A stretch of DNA of 64,000 nt from Actinocorallia herbida (GTDB lineage: Bacteria; Actinomycetota; Actinomycetes; Streptosporangiales; Streptosporangiaceae), in the NCBI RefSeq assembly GCF_003751225.1, contig NZ_RJKE01000001.1, forward strand, positions 6,200,001 through 6,264,000. The letters are read 5' to 3'. The translations under genes and the position numbers were made by a program. The notes beneath the pieces were generated by a model that saw only the letters and a program-made list of their open reading frames with translations, had not been told where the DNA came from and searched no databases. This document shows positions 8,745 through 15,161 of the stretch, piece after piece (position 1 is the stretch's first letter; each line of letters starts with the position of its first letter).

Positions 8745-8805
8745 ACCACGGAGAGCTACCACCGATTACGGGACAGAGCCCTTCGCGGAACAGTCCCCCT
8801 ACTGG

Positions 8806-8825
8806 GGCACGGTGCTTCTCGTGCC
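8806..8825 (-). terminator. Possible hairpin after the PAP2-like gene
   Basis: GGCACG (8806-8811) and CGTGCC (8820-8825) can pair around an 8-base loop, 17 bp past the stop codon of the PAP2-like gene. There is no T-run, so this would be a weak or Rho-assisted terminator at best. Confidence 0.25.
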
Positions 8826-8841
8826 GCTCGGCAGATCTTGG

Positions 8842-9456
8842 TCAGTGCGTCAGCAGAAGCGGCAGGGCGGCAGCGAGTGCGCCGATGGGGATGGCTGTGA
8901 GAACTTGGGCGGTGGTGTGGTGGGTGAGGGCTGTGCGAGCCCAGGCGATCAGCAGCAGGAGTGGGGACAGGGCGAGGAAGCTGGTGCCGTAGAGAAGCAC
9001 GAGGACGGTGGCTGCGGCAGCCGCCACACCCGTGTGGAAGCTGATCTTCCAAAGGGCTGTGATCGGTGCGCCGACGAGGCCGCCGGTGAGGATGGCGGTT
9101 TGGGTGGTCAGGATGTCGGCGGGGGCGTTGAGGTTGTGCAGAACGGCGATGCCCAGGAGGACGAGGGTGATGGCGAGGATGAGGGGGACGAGGCGGTGAC
9201 GTCGGGTGGTGAGGTGGTGGTCGGCGTAGCGACCGACGAGGACTCCGGCGAGGATGACGAGCATGGGGGCGATGCTGCAGAAGAAGGCGCCTGCCAGGCC
9301 CCAGGCCAGGCCGTTGTCACCGGAGTTGAAGCCGACGGTCAGGAAGAGCGCGACGATGACGGTCCACGGGGCGAAGATCTCGGTGATGATTCTGGCGCTG
9401 CGCTCCCGCGAGGTCGAGCGGTCGGGGGCCGCGCGATCGGACTTCACTTCGGACAT
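8842..9456 (-). CDS. PAP2-like integral membrane protein
   Basis: This 204-residue membrane protein has about five or six hydrophobic segments. The C-terminal half resembles PAP2-family phosphatases of actinomycetes: 'ALWKISFHTGVAAAA' matches the segment around the first conserved His, and 'WARTALTHHTTAQVL' matches the Arg...His part. The classical 'PSGH' is reduced to 'SFHTG' and the last Asp is not obvious, so enzymatic activity is uncertain. The start codon is the ATG at 9456, overlapping the 3' end of the DUF6545 gene. It is the last gene of a four-gene minus-strand set with the XRE, peptidase-like and DUF6545 genes. Confidence 0.6.
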   Translation of the reverse strand: MSEVKSDRAAPDRSTSRERSARIITEIFAPWTVIVALFLTVGFNSGDNGLAWGLAGAFFCSIAPMLVILAGVLVGRYADHHLTTRRHRLVPLILAITLVLLGIAVLHNLNAPADILTTQTAILTGGLVGAPITALWKISFHTGVAAAAATVLVLLYGTSFLALSPLLLLIAWARTALTHHTTAQVLTAIPIGALAAALPLLLTH

Positions 9457-10619
9457 GGGTCGCCTTCCACAATGAGCGCAGGTTGCGGCGGGAACGGTAG
9501 AGGTGAGAAGAAGGCGCGGCTCACGGCTTCCAGCCATGCGGCTTCTTCGGGCAGGTCGGTGCTTTGCGGTCTGGTCAGTTCGAGGGTGGGCACCGCTCTT
9601 GTGGAGCCTCCGGTTCGCCGGGCTTCGAGGGCGGCGGCGAGCAGGGTTCCGTTGACCGCGGCTTCGAGGCTTGGTCCGCTGAGCCCTGCCTCTGCTGCGG
9701 CCCTGTGCGCGAGTGCTTCCCATTGCGGGTCTCGGTAGGGGGCAAGGGTGAGCCGCGCATCGTGGATCTCGATGACGCGCCGGTAGAGGCGCTCGCGCAT
9801 ATCGCCTCTGTGCGGGTCGAGCACGAGGTGCGGAAGCTCGCCGGTCAGGGTGCGCCACAAGGGTTCCAGGCGCCGGTAGGCATGGCGGTAGCGGAGGCGT
9901 TCGATGAGTGCGGCTCCCCAGGAACCCACGGTCAGGCCGGCGACGATGAACGTCGCGGACGTCATCGCCAGGACCGGACCGATGATCCCTTCCGTTCCCA
10001 AGGTCGGCAGGTGCCAGAACTTGGAGAGGGCGAAAAAGGCTTTGTAGAGGCAGTACAGCAGGCCGATCGCGCTGCCCGCCCCGCCCAGCCGCAAGCCCGC
10101 GCGGAGCGCCGCGTTGCGCGCCTTGGAGGCGTGCGACCACGCCAGTCGCAGGGCGTCTCCCAGCGTCGCGGCGAGGTAGCACAGGTACAGGAGCAGGTAC
10201 GCGACGACTGGGCCTCGATGGCCGTGGACGTGAACGAAGTCCGGATGGTCGTGCAGTCCCGTGGTCAGCAGGAGCGCTCCCATCGTGCCGATCACCGCGA
10301 GGAGGGTGAGCGCTTTGCGGCGGAGCTGCGCCGGCGCGAGTCCGTCTCCAGCGATGAAGGCCATGGCGATCTGGATGCTGCATCCGGCTGCCAAGGTTGC
10401 GCTGTTGCCGAGCCACCGGGCGCTGTTGGGCGCGCCCGTCCAACCGTCGATGGCGAGACGGGAGGCAGGTGCCAGCGTGACGAAGGCGAGGCTCAGCAGG
10501 GCCAGGGTCGAGCAGGTGCCGCGCAAGGACGATGAGCCGGGGTCGCGGCTCAGGTCTCGCAGCTTGTAGAGGGCGCCGACAAGGCACAGGCCCGCCAAGA
10601 GGTAGTAGGCGTGCGTCAT
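9444..10619 (-). CDS. DUF6545 / MAB_1171c-type membrane protein
   Basis: The protein has 391 residues. The N-terminal 240 contain seven or so transmembrane segments starting directly at the N-terminus ('YYLLAGLCLVGALYKLRDLS'). A cytosolic helical tail with 'RRLEPLWRTLTGELP' and 'RLYRRVIEIHDARLTLAPY' follows. This layout, and those tail motifs, are those of the MAB_1171c putative transporter family. The name is historical: no substrate is known to me. It starts with an ATGA overlap with the peptidase-like gene upstream. A paralogue at 52232-53434 has the same neighbour, which suggests the two proteins act as a pair. Confidence 0.8.
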   Translation of the reverse strand: MTHAYYLLAGLCLVGALYKLRDLSRDPGSSSLRGTCSTLALLSLAFVTLAPASRLAIDGWTGAPNSARWLGNSATLAAGCSIQIAMAFIAGDGLAPAQLRRKALTLLAVIGTMGALLLTTGLHDHPDFVHVHGHRGPVVAYLLLYLCYLAATLGDALRLAWSHASKARNAALRAGLRLGGAGSAIGLLYCLYKAFFALSKFWHLPTLGTEGIIGPVLAMTSATFIVAGLTVGSWGAALIERLRYRHAYRRLEPLWRTLTGELPHLVLDPHRGDMRERLYRRVIEIHDARLTLAPYRDPQWEALAHRAAAEAGLSGPSLEAAVNGTLLAAALEARRTGGSTRAVPTLELTRPQSTDLPEEAAWLEAVSRAFFSPLPFPPQPALIVEGDPCPK

Positions 10620-11254
10620 CTCCCGCGGCGCCCGCCTTGGCCCCAGGCGCTTTCGATGCGGGAGTGGACGTCCGTCACCGCGTTGTTCGGAGCGGGAGCA
10701 CGGTCACCGTACCGGGCGCGCCGCAGGAACGCTGAGGCGAAGGCCTCCGCCTCTCGCTCTTTTCGCGTGGTGTACGAGGCCCGCTTCAGCGCCCGCTCGA
10801 CCGTCTCGGGATCGAGGTCGGGGAAGAGGACGCGCTGGAGGTCTGCGGCGGCGAGGTCGCTCGCGTGGTCGAAGAGCAGATGCCCCAACTCGTGGGCGAT
10901 GATGTGCTCCCGGTGCAGCGGCGTCGAGCCGGGCATATAGAAGACGACGTCGACGCCTGCGGCGCTGATCAGCATGCCGTAGGGGAGGCCATCGGCCGAG
11001 CCGCCCACCGGCATCGGTTCCAGACGAATCGCTCTCCCCCTCCACCGCTGGAACCGGGACAGGAACTCATCCATATCGAAGGGTGACGAAAATAGTCCAT
11101 GCCGGACAAGATTCGCGACCAGCCGATCGAACTGCTGGTCGATGCTTTTCGCCCGCTTGAGGCGACCCGACCAGTTCACCCGCTGAAGCAGAGACGCACA
11201 TGAGACACGATGCCGAATGCTACTTGCGGCCTGAGAGTTGTGCGCGGACTTCAC
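10616..11254 (-). CDS. HExxH (ImmA/IrrE-like) peptidase-like protein
   Basis: The sequence has the zinc-protease motif 'HIIAHELGHLLFDHA' (HELGH) followed by 'REAEAFASAFLRRA', which supplies the third ligand region as in ImmA/IrrE proteins. In ICEBs1, ImmA cleaves the XRE repressor ImmR. Here an XRE gene lies just upstream, so cleavage of that regulator is a reasonable guess. Databases often label these proteins 'toxin'. The start is uncertain: GTG 11254 has no clear ribosome site, and the conserved part begins at about residue 40. A paralogue lies at 53431-54063. Confidence 0.75.
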   Translation of the reverse strand: MKSAHNSQAASSIRHRVSCASLLQRVNWSGRLKRAKSIDQQFDRLVANLVRHGLFSSPFDMDEFLSRFQRWRGRAIRLEPMPVGGSADGLPYGMLISAAGVDVVFYMPGSTPLHREHIIAHELGHLLFDHASDLAAADLQRVLFPDLDPETVERALKRASYTTRKEREAEAFASAFLRRARYGDRAPAPNNAVTDVHSRIESAWGQGGRRGR

Positions 11255-11324
11255 AGAATCGCTTCGACGCCCTCATCCGAATCCGAACCTGCACGGGTTC
11301 ACGAGGAGCCTGGGCCCGACAGCA

Positions 11325-11780
11325 TCAGCCCGAACTGCCGGGATCACCGCGGTAGGAGCTCTCGATCTCGGCGGTTCTGACGATCATCTCGGCGACCATC
11401 TCCCGGCCCGCCGGTGAGAGGTCGAAGAACGTGCGGAGCTGGACTCCGTGAATACCGGCCTCTCTCAGGACGGACAGGAGCTCGATCTGGTTCCTGATCC
11501 CAGTCGATTCGCCCTCCTCGAAGAAGTACGCCGGACTCACCCCGAAGAACGCCGCGAGGCCCTCAAGGACACGCTTAGTAGGATTGTCCGACTTTCCGGT
11601 TCGAAGTCTCCATAGCGTGTTGTGGGAGACCTTCTCCCCCGTAATCCTCTCAATCCCCTCTGCGACCTCATGCAAGGAATAGGGGCCTCGGCCAGCCGGA
11701 TGCATGGTCCGGAACAGATGGTCGATTTTATCTGCAAGCCCCGCTGCATCATCCGGAACTTCATCTTTTGTGGGATTCAT
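11325..11780 (-). CDS. XRE-family regulator
   Basis: A 151-residue regulator starts at ATG 11780 behind AAAAAGG. Residues 15-80 form an XRE helix-turn-helix of the variety also seen at 16842-17276: 'SLHEVAEGIERITGEKVSHNTLWRLRTGKSDNPT', then 'LEGLAAFFGVSPAYFF'. The tail 'FFDLSPAGREMVAEMI' is helical. The two regulators share layout (WKLRTG/WRLRTG and SP.YF motifs), resembling EspR-like XRE proteins. It precedes the HExxH/DUF6545/PAP2 genes. Two dyads at 11896-11942 in the divergent promoter are likely binding sites. Confidence 0.8.
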   Translation of the reverse strand: MNPTKDEVPDDAAGLADKIDHLFRTMHPAGRGPYSLHEVAEGIERITGEKVSHNTLWRLRTGKSDNPTKRVLEGLAAFFGVSPAYFFEEGESTGIRNQIELLSVLREAGIHGVQLRTFFDLSPAGREMVAEMIVRTAEIESSYRGDPGSSG

Positions 11781-11895
11781 ACCTTTTTCACCCGCCCCCT
11801 GACCTCTCCGCCTCGCATCCACGACACACCCTATTGAGCCCCGACCGAATCGTTGACAACACACCCGCACGGTTCCTAATCTCCAACCGCCGCAC

Positions 11896-11942
11896 TTCAC
11901 ATTTGTGTGACGGCACAAGAGGCAAATTCACACGCAAGTGAA
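11896..11942. promoter_or_regulatory. Tandem dyads, probable operator
   Basis: TTCACATTTGTGTGA at 11896-11910 and TTCACACGCAAGTGAA at 11927-11942 are two related dyads (arms TCACA/TGTGA and TTCAC/GTGAA), with centres about three helical turns apart. They lie between the divergent XRE gene (11780) and the gene starting at 11976, the expected place for autoregulation by the XRE protein. Confidence 0.5.
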
Positions 11943-11975
11943 GACGCCGCATCCAGGCAATCCCGGAGGTTCGCA

Positions 11976-12641
11976 GTGGTACAGAAAAACGACATTTTGC
12001 ACGCCCTACTGGCAGACATCTCGGAAACGGCCGAGGGGCAGGCACACGACGCAACGCAGCGCGCCAGGACCGCCTCCCGGTTCCCCCGTTGCACCCATGG
12101 CGACACAGCTCAGCGCTTCCCGCCGACTCCGGCACTGACCGTACGCGCGAGCGCCGCAGAGCCGCAGGCGGTCATGCGGACCTTCTTCACCAACCTGCTC
12201 GCGAACGGGCCGAGGAGACTTCAGGCGATCATCGATCGCGAGGAGCTCGACCGGTTGTTCACCGGCCGTGCCGACGAGGTGGACTGGTCCGACCTCGCTC
12301 CGCGCCTTCTCCTGTTCGACGGCCTCGAACAAGTCATCGAGCACCTCGAGGGCGAGTTCAGGGGAGGCGGCGACGCGTCCATGGATGGAGCGCCCCGCAT
12401 GTTCTGGTTCACCACGCCGGGCCCGGACCACGACGTGGTCCTGCGCACGCTCGAACCGCTGGAGCCCGGCGGGTTCGTCGGGGTGCTCCTGGGCCTCGAA
12501 CCGCACGGGCCTGCGGTCTACGCCTTCGACCGCACCTCGCACCGATCGCGGCGCCGCTTCCGAGGTCCGGCGGCACCGTGCCTCCTCTCGGAGGACGCGG
12601 CAATTCTCCTCCTTCACCAAAAATCGGATGTCGGAGCATAG
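11976..12641 (+). CDS. Hypothetical protein
   Basis: I do not recognise this 221-residue protein. I chose GTG 11976 because GGAGG at 11964-11968 lies at the right distance; the frame is open further upstream to 11907. The N-terminus is polar and helical ('QKNDILHALLADISETAEG'). The middle has 'RLQAIIDREELDRLFTGRA'. The C-terminal half ends in a basic stretch ('DRTSHRSRRRFRGP'). There are no transmembrane segments or metal motifs. It is divergent from the XRE operon and shares its operator region, so co-regulation is likely. Confidence 0.6.
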   Translation: MVQKNDILHALLADISETAEGQAHDATQRARTASRFPRCTHGDTAQRFPPTPALTVRASAAEPQAVMRTFFTNLLANGPRRLQAIIDREELDRLFTGRADEVDWSDLAPRLLLFDGLEQVIEHLEGEFRGGGDASMDGAPRMFWFTTPGPDHDVVLRTLEPLEPGGFVGVLLGLEPHGPAVYAFDRTSHRSRRRFRGPAAPCLLSEDAAILLLHQKSDVGA

Positions 12642-12735
12642 CCGCGCGAGAAAATTCACTGCCGAATTTCGCGCCTCACGCCTCATGGGGTGGCACATGC
12701 CCCCTCCAAGATGATTTTCTGAAGTAGATCAAAAC

Positions 12736-12777
12736 CGGTTGGCGCCGATTATAAGCAACAACGATCGGCGCCAACCG
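12736..12777. repeat. Perfect 13-bp inverted repeat in a long AT-rich gap
   Basis: CGGTTGGCGCCGA (12736-12748) and TCGGCGCCAACCG (12765-12777) are perfect inverted arms around a 16-base AT-rich loop. Each arm contains the small palindrome GGCGCC. It lies in the 195-bp gap between 12641 and 12837. It could be a terminator for the gene upstream, an operator for the mobilization operon, or an end or replication structure of the element. Confidence 0.6.
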
Positions 12778-12836
12778 TATCGCCGCAAAGATCACATAAC
12801 CACCCCATCTCCATACACGACTCAATAAGGAGACAC

Positions 12837-13175
12837 ATGAACGATTCAACGGAAATGTTCAATAAGTCCGTTCATAACGCCGCCGCTTTGATACTCGGTG
12901 CGCTCACCGAGGTCCGGCGCGAGAGTCACGGGGCTGAAGACGCCGCGACGAGATGGGGTGAGGCCGATGACCAGATGACGGAGGCTTTGGAGAGCCTCGC
13001 TCCGCTCATCGCCTCGGCCCCGGTGACCGGGGCGTCCTCGGACCCGCGTGCAGCGCTCGGCGAGGCCGCCGAGTCCCTCGAACGCGCCGTCGAAGTGGCT
13101 CCGGATGCGGATGGCAAGCTCGCCTGCCTTGAGGCCGCCGTCCACGTCAGCCGCGCGATGAGGGCGCTTCTCTAG
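12837..13175 (+). CDS. Small helical hypothetical protein, first gene of the mobilization operon
   Basis: This is a 112-residue acidic protein with an excellent start: AAGGAG 6 bases before ATG 12837. The sequence is almost entirely helical, with Ala/Glu-rich segments ('GEADDQMTEALESLAPLIAS', 'ALGEAAESLERAVEVAPD') and no membrane segment. I do not recognise the family. Its stop overlaps the GTG start of the next gene, so the two are translationally coupled. It opens the run of plus-strand genes that leads to mobC and the relaxase. Confidence 0.7.
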   Translation: MNDSTEMFNKSVHNAAALILGALTEVRRESHGAEDAATRWGEADDQMTEALESLAPLIASAPVTGASSDPRAALGEAAESLERAVEVAPDADGKLACLEAAVHVSRAMRALL

Positions 13176-14644
13176 TGCGCCCGGCTCGCTTCGGTGATCT
13201 CGTCTCGGTGGCGCGCGAGCACTGGACCGAGGCCCTGCAGTGGTCCTCGGTCCAGGGGCGGCTCGAAGACCCGACCTTGGACGCCGCCTTCGAACGGTCC
13301 GTCACCGTGCTCCTGCGGTATGCGGAGCGGATCGAGGTCGGCTTCGGCTGGCGTCCCCGGAACCCGGGCTTCACCCAGGACGCGAGCGCGTGCGCCGACA
13401 GCCTGCGCGACGTCCTCGCGTTCATGCCGTCCGACGAGGCGGCGCGAGCGGTGCGCAAGAGCGACGTGGCGCGGAGCCTCATGCTCGGCAGCGAGGCCCT
13501 CGGCTGCGGGTTGGACCTGCTGTCGGCGCACTTCGAGGTCGGCCGCGACGGAGGACTTCGAGCGGTCACCGACATCGGGCGGGAGATGACGGGCTCGGTC
13601 GGCGCCAAGTCGTTCTTCGGCGTGGTGTCAGACCACTCACGGCAACTCGCCGACGTGGCCGCCGCGTCGGGCCGTCAGGAACTCGCGTCGAAGCTCAGGG
13701 TCGCCTCCTCTTTCGGCACCCGATACGCGACCCGGCCCAGGCGGCAGATCATGAACGCCGTACTGCCGGAGAAGCGCTCTCAATCTCAACAGGTGTCCAG
13801 AACCGCGATTCTGAGAGAGCCGGGTGAGGAGCGGCTTCCTGCGAAGGTCCCCCTTCTCGACGGCGAAGACCGCAACCGGGCCTTGGCGGGGCTCAAGGCG
13901 AGCACCGCCTGGTTCGTCAGGGCAGGGACCCCGTCATCGGCCAGGACCTGGCGTTCCCTGGCGACGTCCACGTTGATGACCTGCGAGATCAGCGGGCTGC
14001 TCACCCGGATGCTCATGGCCCGCGCGCGCGAGCTGGGGCTGGCGAAGGAAGTCCAGGCGCTCGCCACGGTGGAGGCTCGTATCGGCGAGCTCACCGAGCA
14101 GTGGTCCGGGATCCGGGACCTGTGGCGTGGAGTCCGCTGTTCGAGCGGGTCGACCCTGGATTCGCTGGCGGTCGACGCGGGAGAGGTCGTCGTGCGGCTC
14201 GGACGTCTCGCCTACGCCGACCGGGCATGGAGGCCGACCGGCGGAGCAGTCTTCAAAACGATCCCTCCGAGAGCCCTAGCCCCCGGGACAAACGGCTTCG
14301 GCGAGATCACGGGAGCCGTCACCGACGCACTCACCGTCTGCCGAACGTCTGCGGCCTGGGGCTCCGCTGCGCTGGGCGGACCGATCTCAGGGCTGGTCTC
14401 TCCCGAGCAGTTCGAGCCCCGCCGCGAGAGGTTTTGGCAGAGCTACCAGAAAGCCGACCAGGCGGCGCTGGACGCGGAGACGGCCATGACGGCAGCGAGG
14501 AAGTCCTTGGCCGGCGCCACGGGAACACCTGACCGTCAGGCCCAGCAGAGCTTCCCGAACCCGGCGAACTCCAGAACGGCGCCAAGAGCCGATGTCCGGC
14601 CGCGGAACTCCACACAGCGCAGGGGCCGCTCCCGAGCGCCGTGA
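13175..14644 (+). CDS. Hypothetical protein of the mobilization operon
   Basis: This 489-residue protein starts at a GTG overlapping the preceding stop. It is predominantly helical, with no signal peptide or clear membrane segments. The last 80 residues are low-complexity, rich in Arg, Pro and Ser ('NSRTAPRADVRPRNST'), and likely disordered. I do not recognise the family. Its position directly before the origin-like region and the mobC/relaxase pair suggests a relaxosome or transfer accessory role, but nothing in the sequence proves it. Confidence 0.65.
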   Translation: MRPARFGDLVSVAREHWTEALQWSSVQGRLEDPTLDAAFERSVTVLLRYAERIEVGFGWRPRNPGFTQDASACADSLRDVLAFMPSDEAARAVRKSDVARSLMLGSEALGCGLDLLSAHFEVGRDGGLRAVTDIGREMTGSVGAKSFFGVVSDHSRQLADVAAASGRQELASKLRVASSFGTRYATRPRRQIMNAVLPEKRSQSQQVSRTAILREPGEERLPAKVPLLDGEDRNRALAGLKASTAWFVRAGTPSSARTWRSLATSTLMTCEISGLLTRMLMARARELGLAKEVQALATVEARIGELTEQWSGIRDLWRGVRCSSGSTLDSLAVDAGEVVVRLGRLAYADRAWRPTGGAVFKTIPPRALAPGTNGFGEITGAVTDALTVCRTSAAWGSAALGGPISGLVSPEQFEPRRERFWQSYQKADQAALDAETAMTAARKSLAGATGTPDRQAQQSFPNPANSRTAPRADVRPRNSTQRRGRSRAP

Positions 14645-14768
14645 CGCTCGCTCGGGCTCCAGGATTTCTGCCGGGGCCGCTTCGCGGGGCAAGAGATAGA
14701 TAAAGGCAACTTACGTCCTGACCGGGCGCGGTTCAGGGTGCGGACCGGGCGCGGTCCGAGGAAGGAAA
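14645..14768 (+). other. Candidate origin of transfer upstream of mobC and relaxase
   Basis: This 124-bp gap carries a 13-bp direct repeat, GACCGGGCGCGGT, at 14720-14732 and 14743-14755. It also has a hairpin CGGACC/GGTCCG (14741-14746 and 14753-14758). A short AT-rich run (14693-14713) precedes them. Direct repeats and a hairpin next to an AT-rich stretch, immediately before the nicking genes, are the usual organisation of oriT. No nick-site consensus can be assigned. The hairpin might instead only regulate mobC. Confidence 0.4.
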
Positions 14769-15161
14769 GTGGGAAAGCTGGCTGTTCGAAGAAGGACGAG
14801 AAGAGCTCATGGACGGAGTCGTCGGGTCGTCATGCGCCTCGACGACGTCGAGTTCGAGGCGTTGGGCCTCGCGGCGAATCGGCAGGACCTGTCGCTCGGC
14901 GCGTACGGCGCGATGGTCTGCATGGCTCATGTTCGAGGCCTCGACTCTGCCGAGCAGGAGGGGCTGCGGGACCTGCTGAAGGGCCTGGTCGCCGCTTCTG
15001 CTCAGGTCCGGCGGGTCGGGGTGCTGTTCAACCAGGTCGTCGCGCGGCTGAACGCGACCGGTGAGGTGCATGAGTCCCTATCGGCCTACGGTGCCGCAGT
15101 CACTCGGACGCTGAGCCGGGTCGATGACGCCGTCGAGCACATACGGATCCGCCTTTCGTGA
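14769..15161 (+). CDS. MobC-like relaxosome accessory protein
   Basis: A 130-residue basic protein starts at GTG 14769 behind GAAGGA. The N-terminal third is Arg-rich and followed by a ribbon-helix-helix-like start ('MRLDDVEFEALGLAANRQDL'). The remainder is helical, with 'VRRVGVLFNQVVARLNATGE', close to the 'l.riGNNLNQiAr..N' signature of bacterial MobC proteins. MobC binds oriT and helps the relaxase open the strands. The stop overlaps the relaxase start (GTGA), the usual mobC-mobA arrangement. Confidence 0.8.
   Translation: MGKLAVRRRTRRAHGRSRRVVMRLDDVEFEALGLAANRQDLSLGAYGAMVCMAHVRGLDSAEQEGLRDLLKGLVAASAQVRRVGVLFNQVVARLNATGEVHESLSAYGAAVTRTLSRVDDAVEHIRIRLS

Larger units (their letters stand above)
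6963..8797 (+). mobile_element. ISL3-family element with MITE-like left end, truncating the CRISPR array
   Basis: The outer boundaries are a perfect 25-bp inverted repeat, GGGACTGTTCCGCGAAGGGC plus CTCTG..., at 6963-6987 and its complement at 8773-8797. A second internal pair, CCGTAATCGGTGGTAGCTCT, occurs at 7164-7183 and inverted at 8752-8771. The internal pair is probably the real ISL3 terminus. The element replaces the end of CRISPR repeat 6, and the sequence after 8797 does not resume the repeat. No 8-bp target duplication is visible, so a deletion accompanied or followed insertion. Confidence 0.75.

Noticed and set aside
7968-8762. Minus-strand frame with valine/glycine-rich protein
   Set aside because: Antisense shadow of the ISL3 transposase.
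8756-8800. Possible continuation of the CRISPR array right of the ISL3 element
   Set aside because: The sequence after 8797 does not match the missing end of the repeat and no further repeats occur.
9564-10535. 323-codon plus-strand frame in the DUF6545 region
   Set aside because: Antisense to a conserved membrane protein with a paralogue elsewhere in the window; the shadow has no homologue-like features.
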